Source: Herbaspirillum sp. SJZ106
GTDB lineage: Bacteria > Pseudomonadota > Gammaproteobacteria > Burkholderiales > Burkholderiaceae_D
Assembly (NCBI RefSeq): GCF_006715495.1
Contig: NZ_VFNI01000003.1
Span: 1-64,000, forward strand
Direction of reading: 5' to 3'
DNA: 64,000 nucleotides
The translations under genes were made by a program, and so were the position numbers. Positions 46,794 through 55,907 of this stretch are shown piece by piece (the first letter of the stretch is position 1; each line of letters begins with the position of its first letter). The notes under the pieces were generated by a model. That model did not search any database. It saw nothing but the letters and a program-made list of their open reading frames with translations, and was not told the DNA's origin.

Positions 46794-48206
46794 TTGCAGA
46801 CCAGAGCCTTTGCGATCGCCGCTGCCGCTTTCGCCACGCCATCGTTGACGTTCGCCGCCGACCTCGACGGCGCCGCCTTGTCCGTCGCCTGGGCATTGCC
46901 GTTTGCCGGCGTGCTGCTGTCGATCGCATTGCTGCCGCTGTTGGCGCCGGCATTGTGGCACCACCATTTCGGCAAGATCGCGGCCGGCTGGGCGCTGGCC
47001 TTCTTGCTGCCTTTTGCCGCCGCGGCGGGCGCGCATGCGGCGCTGGCGGTGACAATGCATGCGCTGCTGGCCGAGTATCTTCCCTTCATCATCCTGTTGA
47101 CCGCCTTGTTCACCGTGGCCGGCGGCATCTGCGTGCGCGGCAACCTGCGCGGCACTCCCGCGCTCAATACCGGGCTGCTGGCCTTGGGCACGCTGCTGGC
47201 CAGCGTGATGGGCACCACCGGCGCCGCGATGCTGCTGATCCGGCCGTTGATCCGCGCCAATGACAATCGCAGGCATGTGGTGCATGTGATCGTATTCTTC
47301 ATCTTCCTGGTGGCCAATGCCGGCGGTTCGCTCACGCCGCTGGGCGACCCGCCGCTGTTCCTGGGTTTCCTCAAGGGTGTCGATTTCTTCTGGACCGCGC
47401 GCCATGTTTTCCCGCACATGGCGTTGCTGTGCGTGGCGTTGCTGGTTATCTTTTACTTCCTTGACCGCCATTACTTCCTGAACCGGGAAGAGTGCAAGCC
47501 GGCCGACGCCGATCCGACGCCGGATTCGCCGATCCGCTTCGAAGGCAAGTTCAATTTCGTGCTGCTGGCCGTTATCGTGGCGCTGGTGCTGATGAGCGGA
47601 ATCTGGGCGCCGGGCATGGCCTTCGAGGTGCTGGGCACGCCGCTGGAGTGGCAGAACCTGGCGCGCGACGCGGCGCTGGTCGGGGTGATATTGCTGTCGC
47701 TGAAACTGACGCCGGCGGCGGCCCGCGCCGGCAACGAATTCAGCTGGGGGCCGATGCTGGAGGTGGCCAAGCTGTTCGCCGCCATCTTCCTGACCATCGT
47801 GCCGGTCATCGCCATGCTGCGCGCCGGCGAGCAGGGCGCCTTCGCGGCGGTGGTGCGCGCGGTGACCGGCCCCGACGGCCGGCCCAACGACGCCATGTAT
47901 TTCTGGATGACGGGCCTGCTCTCGTCCTTCCTCGACAACGCGCCGACCTACCTGGTGTTCTTCAACACCGCCTCCGGCGATGCGCGCGAGCTGATGGGGG
48001 CGATGGCGTCGACGCTGGCGGCGATTTCCGCCGGAGCCGTCTTCATGGGCGCCAACAGCTACATCGGCAATGCGCCCAACATGATGGTCAAGGCCATCGC
48101 CGAAGAGCGCGGCATCCGCATGCCGTCCTTCTTCGGCTACATGGCGTGGTCTTGCGGCATCCTGGTGCCGTTGTTTATCGTCATGACCTTTATCTTTTTC
48201 ATTTAG
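46794..48206 (+). CDS. NhaD-type sodium:proton antiporter
   Basis: Integral membrane cation antiporter of 470 residues with about 12 hydrophobic segments. Family-type stretches: MGTTGAAMLLIRPLIRAN, FFIFLVANAGGSLTPLGDPP, FSSFLDNAPTYLVFFN-type LLSSFLDNAPTYL and MGANSYIGNAPNMMVK. The sequence starts at TTG 46794 with a signal-like N-terminus (AFATPSLTFAAD), so the N-terminus may be outside. It probably exports Na+ (or Li+) for H+. Confidence 0.83.
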   Translation: MQTRAFAIAAAAFATPSLTFAADLDGAALSVAWALPFAGVLLSIALLPLLAPALWHHHFGKIAAGWALAFLLPFAAAAGAHAALAVTMHALLAEYLPFIILLTALFTVAGGICVRGNLRGTPALNTGLLALGTLLASVMGTTGAAMLLIRPLIRANDNRRHVVHVIVFFIFLVANAGGSLTPLGDPPLFLGFLKGVDFFWTARHVFPHMALLCVALLVIFYFLDRHYFLNREECKPADADPTPDSPIRFEGKFNFVLLAVIVALVLMSGIWAPGMAFEVLGTPLEWQNLARDAALVGVILLSLKLTPAAARAGNEFSWGPMLEVAKLFAAIFLTIVPVIAMLRAGEQGAFAAVVRAVTGPDGRPNDAMYFWMTGLLSSFLDNAPTYLVFFNTASGDARELMGAMASTLAAISAGAVFMGANSYIGNAPNMMVKAIAEERGIRMPSFFGYMAWSCGILVPLFIVMTFIFFI

Positions 48207-48263
48207 GGCCCGGCATGCCATCCGCAGCGGGCTGAACCACCACGAACAAGCAGGGAGACTGCC

Positions 48264-49244
48264 ATGAAACAAAAGATCTTCGTATCCCGCGCCATTTTCC
48301 CCGAAGTCCTGGCGCGCCTGGAGCAGCATTTCGATGTCGAATCGAACCAGGAAGACCACATCTTCGGCGCCGACGAACTGCTGGCCAAGGCCAAGGGCAA
48401 AGATGGCTTGTTCACCACGCCCAGCGAGCCGGTGACGGCCGCGCTGTTCGCCGCCAATCCGCAGTTGAAGGCCGTGTGCAACATGGCGGTGGGCTACAAC
48501 AACATCGACATCGCCGCCGCCACCCAGGCCGGCGTGATGGCGACCAATACGCCCGATGTGCTCAATGAAACCACCGCCGACTTCGGCTGGGCGCTGATGA
48601 TGGCGACCGCGCGCCGCATTACCGAGTCCGAGCATTTCCTGCGTGCCGGGCAATGGAAGAAGTGGAGCTATGACAGCTTCGTCGGCCCCGATGTGCATGG
48701 CGCGACGCTGGGCATCATCGGCATGGGCCGCATCGGCCAGGCCATCGCGCGCCGCTCGCTGGGATTCGACATGCAGGTGCTGTACCACAACCGTTCGCGC
48801 CTGAAGCCCGAGCAGGAAGCGCATGCCAACAACGCGCAATATGTCGGCAAGGAAGAACTGTTGAAACGCGCCGACCATGTGGTGCTGGTGCTGCCGTATT
48901 CCAGGGAAACCCACCACACCATCGGCGCGGCGGAGCTGGCGCTGATGAAGCCCACCGCGACCCTGACCAATATCGCCCGCGGCGGCATCGTCGACGATGC
49001 GGCACTGATCGAGACGCTGCGCGCCGGGCGCATCGCCGCCGCCGGCGTCGACGTGTTCGAGAACGAACCGGCCTTCAAGCCAGAATTCCTGTCGCTGACC
49101 AACGTGGTGCTCACGCCCCATATCGCCAGCGCATCGACGCCGACCCGCCTGGCCATGGCCAATTGCGCGGCGGACAACCTGATCGCCGCCTTGTCGGGCC
49201 GCACGCCGCCCAACCTGCTCAATCCGGATGTCGCCAAGTCCTGA
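48264..49244 (+). CDS. D-2-hydroxyacid dehydrogenase, GhrB-like (glyoxylate/hydroxypyruvate/2-ketogluconate reductase)
   Basis: NAD(P)H-dependent reductase of 326 residues. The Rossmann motif GIIGMGRIGQAIARR is central; catalytic residues are seen as Arg in NIARGGIVDD, Glu in VFENEPAFK and His in TPHIASAS. The closest type is the glyoxylate/2-ketoaldonate reductase group. A good ribosome-binding site (AGGGAGA) precedes the ATG. It lies 57 bp after the antiporter gene. A strong terminator follows. Confidence 0.85.
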   Translation: MKQKIFVSRAIFPEVLARLEQHFDVESNQEDHIFGADELLAKAKGKDGLFTTPSEPVTAALFAANPQLKAVCNMAVGYNNIDIAAATQAGVMATNTPDVLNETTADFGWALMMATARRITESEHFLRAGQWKKWSYDSFVGPDVHGATLGIIGMGRIGQAIARRSLGFDMQVLYHNRSRLKPEQEAHANNAQYVGKEELLKRADHVVLVLPYSRETHHTIGAAELALMKPTATLTNIARGGIVDDAALIETLRAGRIAAAGVDVFENEPAFKPEFLSLTNVVLTPHIASASTPTRLAMANCAADNLIAALSGRTPPNLLNPDVAKS

Positions 49245-49270
49245 TACGCATTGAATCGGACCGGCATGGA

Positions 49271-49305
49271 AAACGGGCGCGCTTGCATGGCAGGCGCGCC
49301 CGTTT
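49271..49305. terminator. Bidirectional terminator between ghrB-like gene and ACBP
   Basis: Perfect 12-bp stem AAACGGGCGCGC/GCGCGCCCGTTT with an 11-base loop between convergent genes. Confidence 0.8.
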
Positions 49306-49354
49306 CGTTTGCTTCGCTTTACGCACTCCGGCCGTGATGGCGGAACTGCGGAAA

Positions 49355-49612
49355 TCAACCCTTCAAGTCATTGAACAGGTCGATGTATTGCTGTTGCGCA
49401 TCGGCTTGCGCGGTGCCCTTGAGCGCGGCCCACGCATCGTATTTGGCGCGCGCCACGAAGTCGGTCATGCCGGGGCGTTCGCCGCTCACATCGCCGTTGC
49501 TGCCTTGCTTGTACAGGCCGTACATCTTCAGCAGCGTCATGTTGTCGGGACGTTCGGGCAGGCTCTTGGACTGCGCGACCGCGGCTTCGAATTGCTCTTG
49601 CAGGGTGCTCAT
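49355..49612 (-). CDS. Acyl-CoA-binding protein
   Basis: Cytosolic carrier of 85 residues that binds long-chain acyl-CoA esters. The ACBP signature is visible: LPERPDNMTLLKMYGLYKQG, then KYDAWAALKGTAQADAQQQY. The start at 49612 has a GGAGGAG site. It begins 20 bp after the stop of the FKBP gene, so the two are cotranscribed. It is uncommon but known in Burkholderiales; a functional tie to the acyl-CoA ligase at 14376 is only thematic. Confidence 0.9.
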   Translation of the reverse strand: MSTLQEQFEAAVAQSKSLPERPDNMTLLKMYGLYKQGSNGDVSGERPGMTDFVARAKYDAWAALKGTAQADAQQQYIDLFNDLKG

Positions 49613-49632
49613 CGCCGTCTCCTCCGGGCCGT

Positions 49633-49989
49633 TCAGACGGCCAGCAGTTCGACTTCGAAGATCAGCGTGGCGTTGGGCGGAATCACGCCGCCCGCGCCGC
49701 GCGCGCCATAGCCCAGCTCGGCCGGGATGATCAGCTTGCGCACGCCGCCGACCTTCATGCCTTGCACACCTTCGTCCCAGCCCTTGATCACGTGGCCGGC
49801 GCCCAGCGGGAACGCGAACGGGTCGTTGCGATCCTTGCTGGAGTCGAATTTGCTGCCGGCGCTGCCGTCGGCGTTTTGCAGCCAACCGGTGTAGTGCACG
49901 GTGACGTGGCTGCCGGCCTTGGCTTCATCGCCCGAACCGGCGGTGATTTCTTCGTATTGCAGCCCGGAAGCTGTGGTGACTGTAGACAT
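49633..49989 (-). CDS. FKBP-type peptidyl-prolyl cis-trans isomerase
   Basis: Protein-folding isomerase of 118 residues, essentially a single FKBP domain without signal peptide. Core elements: VTVHYTGWLQNADG, FPLGAGHVIKGWDEGVQGM, IPAELGYGARGAGGVIPPNATLIFEVELL. An AAAGGAA site precedes the ATG. It is upstream of the ACBP gene in the same operon. Confidence 0.92.
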   Translation of the reverse strand: MSTVTTASGLQYEEITAGSGDEAKAGSHVTVHYTGWLQNADGSAGSKFDSSKDRNDPFAFPLGAGHVIKGWDEGVQGMKVGGVRKLIIPAELGYGARGAGGVIPPNATLIFEVELLAV

Positions 49990-50242
49990 CGTGTTCCTTT
50001 CTGGATGGAGGGGATTGCGGTCGATTCGGCCGCAGCGGGCAGCCCTTTTTCCTTGGTCTGGTGGGGGCTGCCAGCCGCTCCGGCTGCGGGAGTCGACCGG
50101 AACGGCAGGCAGTGTAAACCAAAACCGGGATTTTTTTCAGAATGCGTCAGCCCGCTGTCAGCCGGATCGTATTTGCATGCGTTAAGGTGGCTGGACGTGC
50201 CTTCCGCACGATGAGATCAGGCTTTTTTGTGTAAAGTTCGTC

Positions 50243-51226
50243 ATGTTGCGTCGATTTAGTCAACTTTTTTCTGTTTTTCTCCGCGCAGCATGCCTTTCGG
50301 CCATCCTGGCGGCTTCCGCCCAGGCGAACGTGGTCGTGGTGCTCAATTCCGGCGATGCTTCGGTTTCGCTGCTGGATCAGACGACTCACAAGGAAATCTC
50401 CACCTTCTCGGTCGGCAAGGAGCCGCACCACCTGATGGCCACGCCGGACAACAAGTCCCTGATCGTCGCCAGCGCCACCGGCAACCAGTTGCTGTTCCTC
50501 GATCCCAGGACCGGCGAAGTCCAGCGCCGCCTGCGCAATATCGTCGACCCTTACCAGATCGGTTTCTCGCCGGACCAGAAATGGTTCGTCGCCACCGGCC
50601 TGCGCCTGGACCGCGTCGACGTCTACAGCTATGACGGCACCGACCTCAAGCTGTCCAGGCGCATCCCGCTGGCCAGGACGCCCAGCCACATCGCCTTCGA
50701 CAGCGGCAGCACCACCGCCTTCATCACCCAGCAGGGCAGCGACCAGGTCAGCGCCATCGACCTGGCCACCCAGCAGGTGAAATGGACCCTCCCGGTCGGC
50801 AAGCTGCCGGCAGGCATCATGATGACGCCCGACAACAAATACCTGCTGGTGGGCATCATGGGCAGCGATTATGTGCAGGTGATCGACTGGCGCACCCAGA
50901 AACTGGTCAAGCAGATCAAGACCGGCGCCGGCGCCCACAACTTCCGCGCCCAGGGCGACAAGCGCTTTGTCTATGTCTCCAACCGCGTCGCCAACAGCAT
51001 CAATGTGATCGACATGCAGACGCTGGAAAACGTCGGCGTCATCAAGGTGCCGGGCGGCCCCGACTGCATGGAAGTGACCGACGACGGCAAGACCATGTGG
51101 GTTACCCTGCGCTGGATCAAGAAGGTGGCGGTGATCGACCTGGCCAGCCGTTCGGTCACCAAGGTGATCCCGGTCGGACGCTCGCCGCATGGCATCTACC
51201 TGTATAACCGTGCGCCGGATGTCTGA
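50243..51226 (+). CDS. YVTN-family beta-propeller protein
   Basis: Exported seven-bladed beta-propeller-like protein, 327 residues. A signal peptide ends near ASAQA. Repeats of the YVTN/NHL type recur about every 42 residues: NSGDASVSLLDQTTHKE, SATGNQLLFLDPRTGEV, QQGSDQVSAIDLATQQV, IMGSDYVQVIDWRTQKL, NRVANSINVIDMQTLEN. Such proteins bind partners or ligands; no activity can be assigned. It is 26 bp before a polysaccharide deacetylase gene. Confidence 0.78.
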   Translation: MLRRFSQLFSVFLRAACLSAILAASAQANVVVVLNSGDASVSLLDQTTHKEISTFSVGKEPHHLMATPDNKSLIVASATGNQLLFLDPRTGEVQRRLRNIVDPYQIGFSPDQKWFVATGLRLDRVDVYSYDGTDLKLSRRIPLARTPSHIAFDSGSTTAFITQQGSDQVSAIDLATQQVKWTLPVGKLPAGIMMTPDNKYLLVGIMGSDYVQVIDWRTQKLVKQIKTGAGAHNFRAQGDKRFVYVSNRVANSINVIDMQTLENVGVIKVPGGPDCMEVTDDGKTMWVTLRWIKKVAVIDLASRSVTKVIPVGRSPHGIYLYNRAPDV

Positions 51227-51252
51227 GCGCATGGCCTGAGTGTGGCGGCCCG

Positions 51253-52101
51253 ATGAAATATTCTTTTTCCCAAAGACAACTCAACGGCCTGGTCCTGGGC
51301 GCCATCCTGGCGGCCGGCCAGGCCTTTGCACAAGCGCAGCAAGCGACCCAGGCACCGGCCACGGCCGCCGCTTGCAAAGGCACGATTTACCTGACCTTCG
51401 ATACCGGCAGCCAGTCGCAGGCCGAACTGATCGAGCAGACGCTGCTGCGCCACCATATCAAGGCCACCTTTTTCCTGGCCAACGAGAAGACCATCCGCGG
51501 CGACTATTCCCTGGATCCCGGCTGGCAACCGCTCTGGAAGCGCCTGGCCGAAGAGGGGCATGCTTTCGGCACGCATACCTTCGACCATGTTTATGTAGTA
51601 CGCGACTTGCCGGGCGGTAAAATCGAAGTGCGCCCGCAGTTCGGCGCCCAGGCAGGCCGCAAAGAGCAGTGGACGCCGGCGCAGTACTGCGAAGAAATGC
51701 AGCGCGTGGACCAGCGCTTCGAGGCGCTGACCGGCCGCAAGCTCGATCCGCTGTGGCGGGCGCCGGGCGGCAAGCTCACGCCGAATTTGCTCAAGGCCGG
51801 CCAGGCTTGCGGCTATGCGCACGTGGCATGGGCGCCGGCCGGTTTTTCCGGCGATGAACTGCCCAGCGACAAGTTTCCCAATGAGATGCTGCTGAAGAAG
51901 GCGCTCAACGGGCTGAAGGACGGCGATATCTTCCTGGCGCACATGGGCATCTGGTCGCGCCGGGATGCCTGGGCGCCGGCCGTGCTGGAGCCGCTGGTCA
52001 CGGGGCTGGAACAGAAGGGGTTTTGCTTTGCCACGCTGCGCGACCATCCGGCTTACCGGCATTTGTTTGCCGGGGCGGGGAACGCGCCACGGCGTCCCTG
52101 A
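51253..52101 (+). CDS. Polysaccharide deacetylase (NodB/CE4 domain)
   Basis: Exported carbohydrate deacetylase of 282 residues with a signal peptide to about residue 29. NodB motifs: TFDTG (motif 1, with Thr at the second Asp position), HTFDH (motif 2, zinc histidines), RAPGG (motif 3) and LAHMG (motif 5). The metal-binding first Asp and the two His are kept. The substrate may be an acetylated surface glycan or peptidoglycan. It is likely cotranscribed with the YVTN gene. Confidence 0.8.
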   Translation: MKYSFSQRQLNGLVLGAILAAGQAFAQAQQATQAPATAAACKGTIYLTFDTGSQSQAELIEQTLLRHHIKATFFLANEKTIRGDYSLDPGWQPLWKRLAEEGHAFGTHTFDHVYVVRDLPGGKIEVRPQFGAQAGRKEQWTPAQYCEEMQRVDQRFEALTGRKLDPLWRAPGGKLTPNLLKAGQACGYAHVAWAPAGFSGDELPSDKFPNEMLLKKALNGLKDGDIFLAHMGIWSRRDAWAPAVLEPLVTGLEQKGFCFATLRDHPAYRHLFAGAGNAPRRP

Positions 52102-52148
52102 TCGAAACGGGGCCGCAGGATACGATACCTATCGGATAAGACAGATTC

Positions 52149-53135
52149 ATGATCCAGACCATTGCAGACCTCTTTGCCGCCGTCCAGGGCTGGCTGTTCG
52201 AAACCATCGTGCAGCCGCTGGTGTTTTTCATCGGCATGGGGGAGTTCGTCGAAGACGCCTTTACCGGCACCGAGTGGGTGCTGGTCGGCATCTGCGAACT
52301 GGTGATCCTCTTTCTCATCCTGCGTCCGCTGGAATCGATGATCCCGGTGCACAAGATCACCGATCCCTACGCGCGCTGGAACGATTTCATCTACACCGTG
52401 CTGCAGCGCCTGGGCGTGATCCCCATCCTCGCCTTCCTGCTGCTCGACCCGACGCTGTCGTACGCGGCGGAGATGCTGCACCTGGAGGGCTGGGGCACCT
52501 TCAACCTCGACCAGATCTGGCCGGGCGTGACCGACCGCGCGCTGGTCAGCTTCCTGCTCTACCTGGTGGCGCTGGACCTGTGCGAATACGCGTATCACTG
52601 GGCCCAGCACAACGTACGCTGGATGTGGGCGCTGCATAGCCTGCACCACAGCCAGCAGAACATGAACCTGTGGAGCGACGACCGCAACCACGTGCTGGAC
52701 GACCTGGTGCATGACATCTTCCTCGGCTTGGTGGCGCTGCTGATCGGCGTCGAGCCTTCGCAATACATCCTGCTGGTGTCGCTGTCGCGCATGCTGCAAA
52801 GCCTGCAGCATGCCAATGTGCGCATCCATTTCGGCCGCATCGGCGACCGCCTGCTGGTGTCGCCGCGGTTTCACCGGCTGCACCACGCCATCGGCATCGG
52901 CCACGAAAGCCGCGGCCGCAACTCGCTGGGCGGGCATAATTTCGCCGTGCTGTTTCCGGTGTGGGACATGTTGTTTCGCACCGCGCATTTCGGCGAGGGC
53001 TTTGCCCATACCGGCGTGCGCGACCAGTTGCCGCCGCCCGCCGGGAAAGGCCGCGACTACGGACGCGGCTTCTGGATGCAGCAATGGCTGGGCATCAAGC
53101 GCCTGGTCGAATTCTCGCGCAGGAAGGCGCGCTGA
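52149..53135 (+). CDS. Fatty acid hydroxylase / sterol desaturase superfamily membrane protein
   Basis: Di-iron membrane oxygenase-type protein, 328 residues. The three His boxes are HWAQH, HSLHHS and HRLHH, with about four membrane segments around them. The substrate is unknown; bacterial members act on carotenoids, lipids or sterol-like molecules. The TGA overlaps the next gene's ATG (TGATG), so the two are translationally coupled. Confidence 0.83.
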   Translation: MIQTIADLFAAVQGWLFETIVQPLVFFIGMGEFVEDAFTGTEWVLVGICELVILFLILRPLESMIPVHKITDPYARWNDFIYTVLQRLGVIPILAFLLLDPTLSYAAEMLHLEGWGTFNLDQIWPGVTDRALVSFLLYLVALDLCEYAYHWAQHNVRWMWALHSLHHSQQNMNLWSDDRNHVLDDLVHDIFLGLVALLIGVEPSQYILLVSLSRMLQSLQHANVRIHFGRIGDRLLVSPRFHRLHHAIGIGHESRGRNSLGGHNFAVLFPVWDMLFRTAHFGEGFAHTGVRDQLPPPAGKGRDYGRGFWMQQWLGIKRLVEFSRRKAR

Positions 53136-54001
53136 TGCGGCTGCTGCTGTCCTCGTTCGGGCGCGCGCTGCTGTCGCAGCTGCACATCCGCATGCTGCTG
53201 CTGACGGTGCTGCCGTTCGTGTTCTCGGTTTGCATCTGGGCGGTCGGCCTGTGGCTGGCGCTGCAGCCGATGATCGACTGGCTGCAGGACTACTTCGTGG
53301 TCCACAGCATGTTCGGCATCGCCGGCTCCGTGCTGAGCTGGTTCGGCATGGGGGCCCTCAAGACGGTGATCGTGCCCATGCTGGCGATGTGGGCGCTGCT
53401 GCCGCTGATGATCCTGACGGCGCTGGTCTTCGTCGGCCTGTTCACCATTCCCGCCATCGCCCGCCATATCGGCTCCCGCCATTACCCGCAGCTGGAAATG
53501 CGCCGGGGCGGCAGCTGGTGGGGCAGCCTGTGGACTTCGCTGTGGTGCTTCGCGGTGTTCGTGGTCGGCTGGCTGGTGACGTTGCCGGTGTCGCTGATTC
53601 CGCCGCTGGCTTTCGCCGTCCACCCTTTGCTGTGGGGCTGGCTGACCTATCGCGTGATGGCTTACGACACGCTGGCCGACTATGCCAGCGCCGACGAGCG
53701 CCGCACGGTGTTGCGCCTGCATCGCTGGCCGTTGCTGGTGATCGGCACCATCGCCGGTGCCATGGGCGCCGCGCCCACGCTGTTGTGGCTGGGCGGGGCG
53801 TTGTCGGTGATCTTCTTTCCGCTGCTGGCCGCCGGCGCGATCTGGCTGTACGTGCTGGTGTTCGTGTTCACCGGGCTGTGGTTCCAGTACTACTGCCTGG
53901 AAGCATTGCAGCGTTATCGCAGCGGGCAGCCGCCGGACGATCCGGGCGGCGCTGACCTGATCCGGCCGGCGGCGGACGTCATCGATGCCGGGCCGCGCTG
54001 A
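53135..54001 (+). CDS. EI24-domain membrane protein
   Basis: Integral membrane protein of 288 residues with about six hydrophobic helices. It resembles the EI24/CysZ-like superfamily (PF07264): LLLSSFGRALLSQLHIRML, VPMLAMWALLPLMILTALVF, WGWLTYRVMAYDTLADYA and FQYYCLEALQRYR. The start overlaps the preceding stop by one base. CysZ is a sulfate permease, but this Burkholderiales branch is uncharacterised. Confidence 0.72.
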   Translation: MRLLLSSFGRALLSQLHIRMLLLTVLPFVFSVCIWAVGLWLALQPMIDWLQDYFVVHSMFGIAGSVLSWFGMGALKTVIVPMLAMWALLPLMILTALVFVGLFTIPAIARHIGSRHYPQLEMRRGGSWWGSLWTSLWCFAVFVVGWLVTLPVSLIPPLAFAVHPLLWGWLTYRVMAYDTLADYASADERRTVLRLHRWPLLVIGTIAGAMGAAPTLLWLGGALSVIFFPLLAAGAIWLYVLVFVFTGLWFQYYCLEALQRYRSGQPPDDPGGADLIRPAADVIDAGPR

Positions 54002-54101
54002 GCGGCGCATCCTTGTCCCGATGCCCCTCGCCGTCGGCGTGTATCGGGGGAATCGGGCATAATCCCCGGAGTTTGATCAACCCCACTGGCAGAGCGGACT
54101 C

Positions 54102-54908
54102 ATGGCATTCGGACTCATCATCATCGGCGACGAAATCCTTTCCGGCCGCCGCATCGACAAGCATTTCCCCAAGGTGCTCGAACTGTTGTCCGAGCGCGGC
54201 CTGCAATTGGGCTGGGCGGAATACGTGGGCGACGAACCGGAGCGCATCACGGCCACCCTGAAGCGCACGCTTGCCACCCGCGACATCGTGTTTTGCACCG
54301 GCGGCATCGGCGCCACGCCGGACGACCACACGCGCCAATGCGTGGCGGCGGCCCTGGGCGTGCCGCTGGCCCTGCATCCGGAGGCCAAGGAAAAGATCCA
54401 GGAGCGCATCGCCGACATGTCGCGTGAAACCGGCATCGCGCCCGACTACGACGCGCCGGAAAACCTGCACCGCCTGAAGATGGGCGAATTCCCGCAGGGC
54501 GCCTCCATCATTCCCAATCCTTACAACAAGATCCCGGGATTCTCGGTGCGCAACACCAGCGGCGAAGGGGCGCATTATTTTGCCCCCGGCTTCCCGGTGA
54601 TGGCCTGGCCGATGTTCGAATGGGTGCTGGAGAGCAATTACGCCGACCTGTTCCACCGCCGCGCCTGGGCCGAACGGTCGATGCTGGTGTTCGAGTCGGC
54701 CGAATCGACGCTGACGCCGCTGATGGAACTGATCGAGGCGCAATTCCCGCTGGTCAAGGTGTTCAGCCTGCCGCACGTGGGCGACGAGAAGACGCGCCGC
54801 CACATCGACCTTGGCGTCAAGGGCGACCCGCAACAGGTCGAACCGGCGTTCGAGAAGATGCAAGAGGGCTTGCGCCAGTTGAAGGCGGAATTCCAGTTGA
54901 ACAGCTAA
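54102..54908 (+). CDS. CinA-type molybdopterin-binding domain protein
   Basis: Cytosolic protein of 268 residues with a MoCF/CinA N-terminal domain: IIIGDEILSGRRIDKHFPKV, then FCTGGIGATPDDHTRQCVAAAL. The nicotinamide-nucleotide amidase domain of full CinA is missing. The domain may act on ADP-ribose or dinucleotides. It is in line with the EI24 gene, 100 bp downstream. A 17-bp tandem duplication (54893-54926) covers its stop codon. Confidence 0.83.
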   Translation: MAFGLIIIGDEILSGRRIDKHFPKVLELLSERGLQLGWAEYVGDEPERITATLKRTLATRDIVFCTGGIGATPDDHTRQCVAAALGVPLALHPEAKEKIQERIADMSRETGIAPDYDAPENLHRLKMGEFPQGASIIPNPYNKIPGFSVRNTSGEGAHYFAPGFPVMAWPMFEWVLESNYADLFHRRAWAERSMLVFESAESTLTPLMELIEAQFPLVKVFSLPHVGDEKTRRHIDLGVKGDPQQVEPAFEKMQEGLRQLKAEFQLNS

Positions 54909-54926
54909 ACCAGTTGAACAGCTAAA
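54893..54926 (+). repeat. 17-bp perfect tandem duplication across the CinA-type stop codon
   Basis: CCAGTTGAACAGCTAAA occurs twice back to back (54893-54909 and 54910-54926). The first copy encodes the last residues and the stop of the gene ending at 54908; the second is non-coding. It looks like a recent slippage or unequal-repair event. Confidence 0.85.
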
Positions 54927-55343
54927 CACTTGTCCACGCCCTCATTCGGGGGCGTTCAATTGCCAGGCCCGGTTGGCAGGAAGGCGGGGCCGATTCATCT
55001 CCCGGCCGCGGTTTGGCATGGGCGTTCATCCCACACCACGGATAAAAAAATGCCCCGGCGGCGCCGAGGCATTTAACGGTATCGTAGGAGGAATCGGATA
55101 CCGAGGAGACAATCTTTTCACGCCGGCCCGGCGGCGGTTTGCCATGCGGGCCATTCACTGCCGCCGGTTGGCGCATGCACGCGGAATCGACTGGTTTGCC
55201 GTATCGGCCATTCCCTGCAGGCGATGAACCTGTGGGCAACTGCGCAAATCGGGTAAAAGAACTAAAAAGCGAACCGGCCAAGCTTCATCATAGACAAAAA
55301 CTTCTTGTTCGGCTCGCGTTTTTGGCGCGCCGGCTCGCAGGGC
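54909..55343. other. Intergenic region between the CinA-type gene and phasin
   Basis: About 435 bp between convergent genes. It holds the second copy of the 17-bp duplication and a hairpin at 55048-55074. No convincing gene. Confidence 0.35.
55048..55074 (-). terminator. Terminator-like hairpin downstream of phasin
   Basis: AAATGCCCCGGCG folds on GCGCCGAGGCATTT with minor mismatches. On the minus strand it ends in a run of seven T, fitting termination of leftward transcripts 270 bp after the phasin stop. Confidence 0.55.
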
Positions 55344-55907
55344 TTATTTCCTGGTGGTCTTGGTTGCTTTGGTGGTGGCCTGCGATAGTTGGTCTACGGC
55401 ATTGGCGACGTTGGCTTCGACCACTTCGGCGGCCTGCTTGGCGCTTTTGGTGAACTGCTCATAACCGGCATTGAGATTGCCGATCGTCGATTTCAGCAGG
55501 GAAATGGCTTGTTCGGAGCCGGCCGGCGCGTTCTTGGCAGCCTCGTCGATCAGCGAGATGACTTTGCGGTTGACTTCGGCGATCTGGGCCTCGGCGGTCT
55601 TGGTCAGCTCGGCCTGGGTGCTGGAGAAGATGCTGCTCAGGTGGCGGCCGTAGGCGACGGATTTTTCGACTGCCGGCTGGGCCTGGGCGGAAGACAACGA
55701 GAAGAACTCCTGCGGATCCTTGGCGGCAAACAGTTTCTGCGCGGTGGCCTGGCCTTCTTCCAGCGAAGATTTTGCCGCTTTCAGGTTCAGATCAACCAGT
55801 TTTTCCACGCCTTCAAAGGTCTTGCTCGCCAATTGGCTGAACAGCGCGATCTGGGCTTCGACATTGGCTTTGGCAGCGGCAGAAAATTGTTCGGTGTAGG
55901 TGGTCAT
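55344..55907 (-). CDS. Phasin family protein (PHA granule-associated)
   Basis: Granule surface protein of 187 residues, phasin_2 type (PF09361): TEQFSAAAKANVEAQIALFS at the start, FEGVEKLVDLNLKAAKSSLE, and an Ala/Lys-rich helical tail with TKATKTTRK. A good AAGGA ribosome-binding site precedes the ATG. It coats PHB granules whose depolymerase is at 40490. Monocistronic, with about 450 bp of upstream sequence. Confidence 0.9.
   Translation of the reverse strand: MTTYTEQFSAAAKANVEAQIALFSQLASKTFEGVEKLVDLNLKAAKSSLEEGQATAQKLFAAKDPQEFFSLSSAQAQPAVEKSVAYGRHLSSIFSSTQAELTKTAEAQIAEVNRKVISLIDEAAKNAPAGSEQAISLLKSTIGNLNAGYEQFTKSAKQAAEVVEANVANAVDQLSQATTKATKTTRK

Noticed and set aside
46713-49358. 881-codon frame on the minus strand
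   Set aside because: Antisense of the NhaD-type and GhrB-type genes; low-complexity Gln/Arg/His/Gly sequence, no signature motifs.
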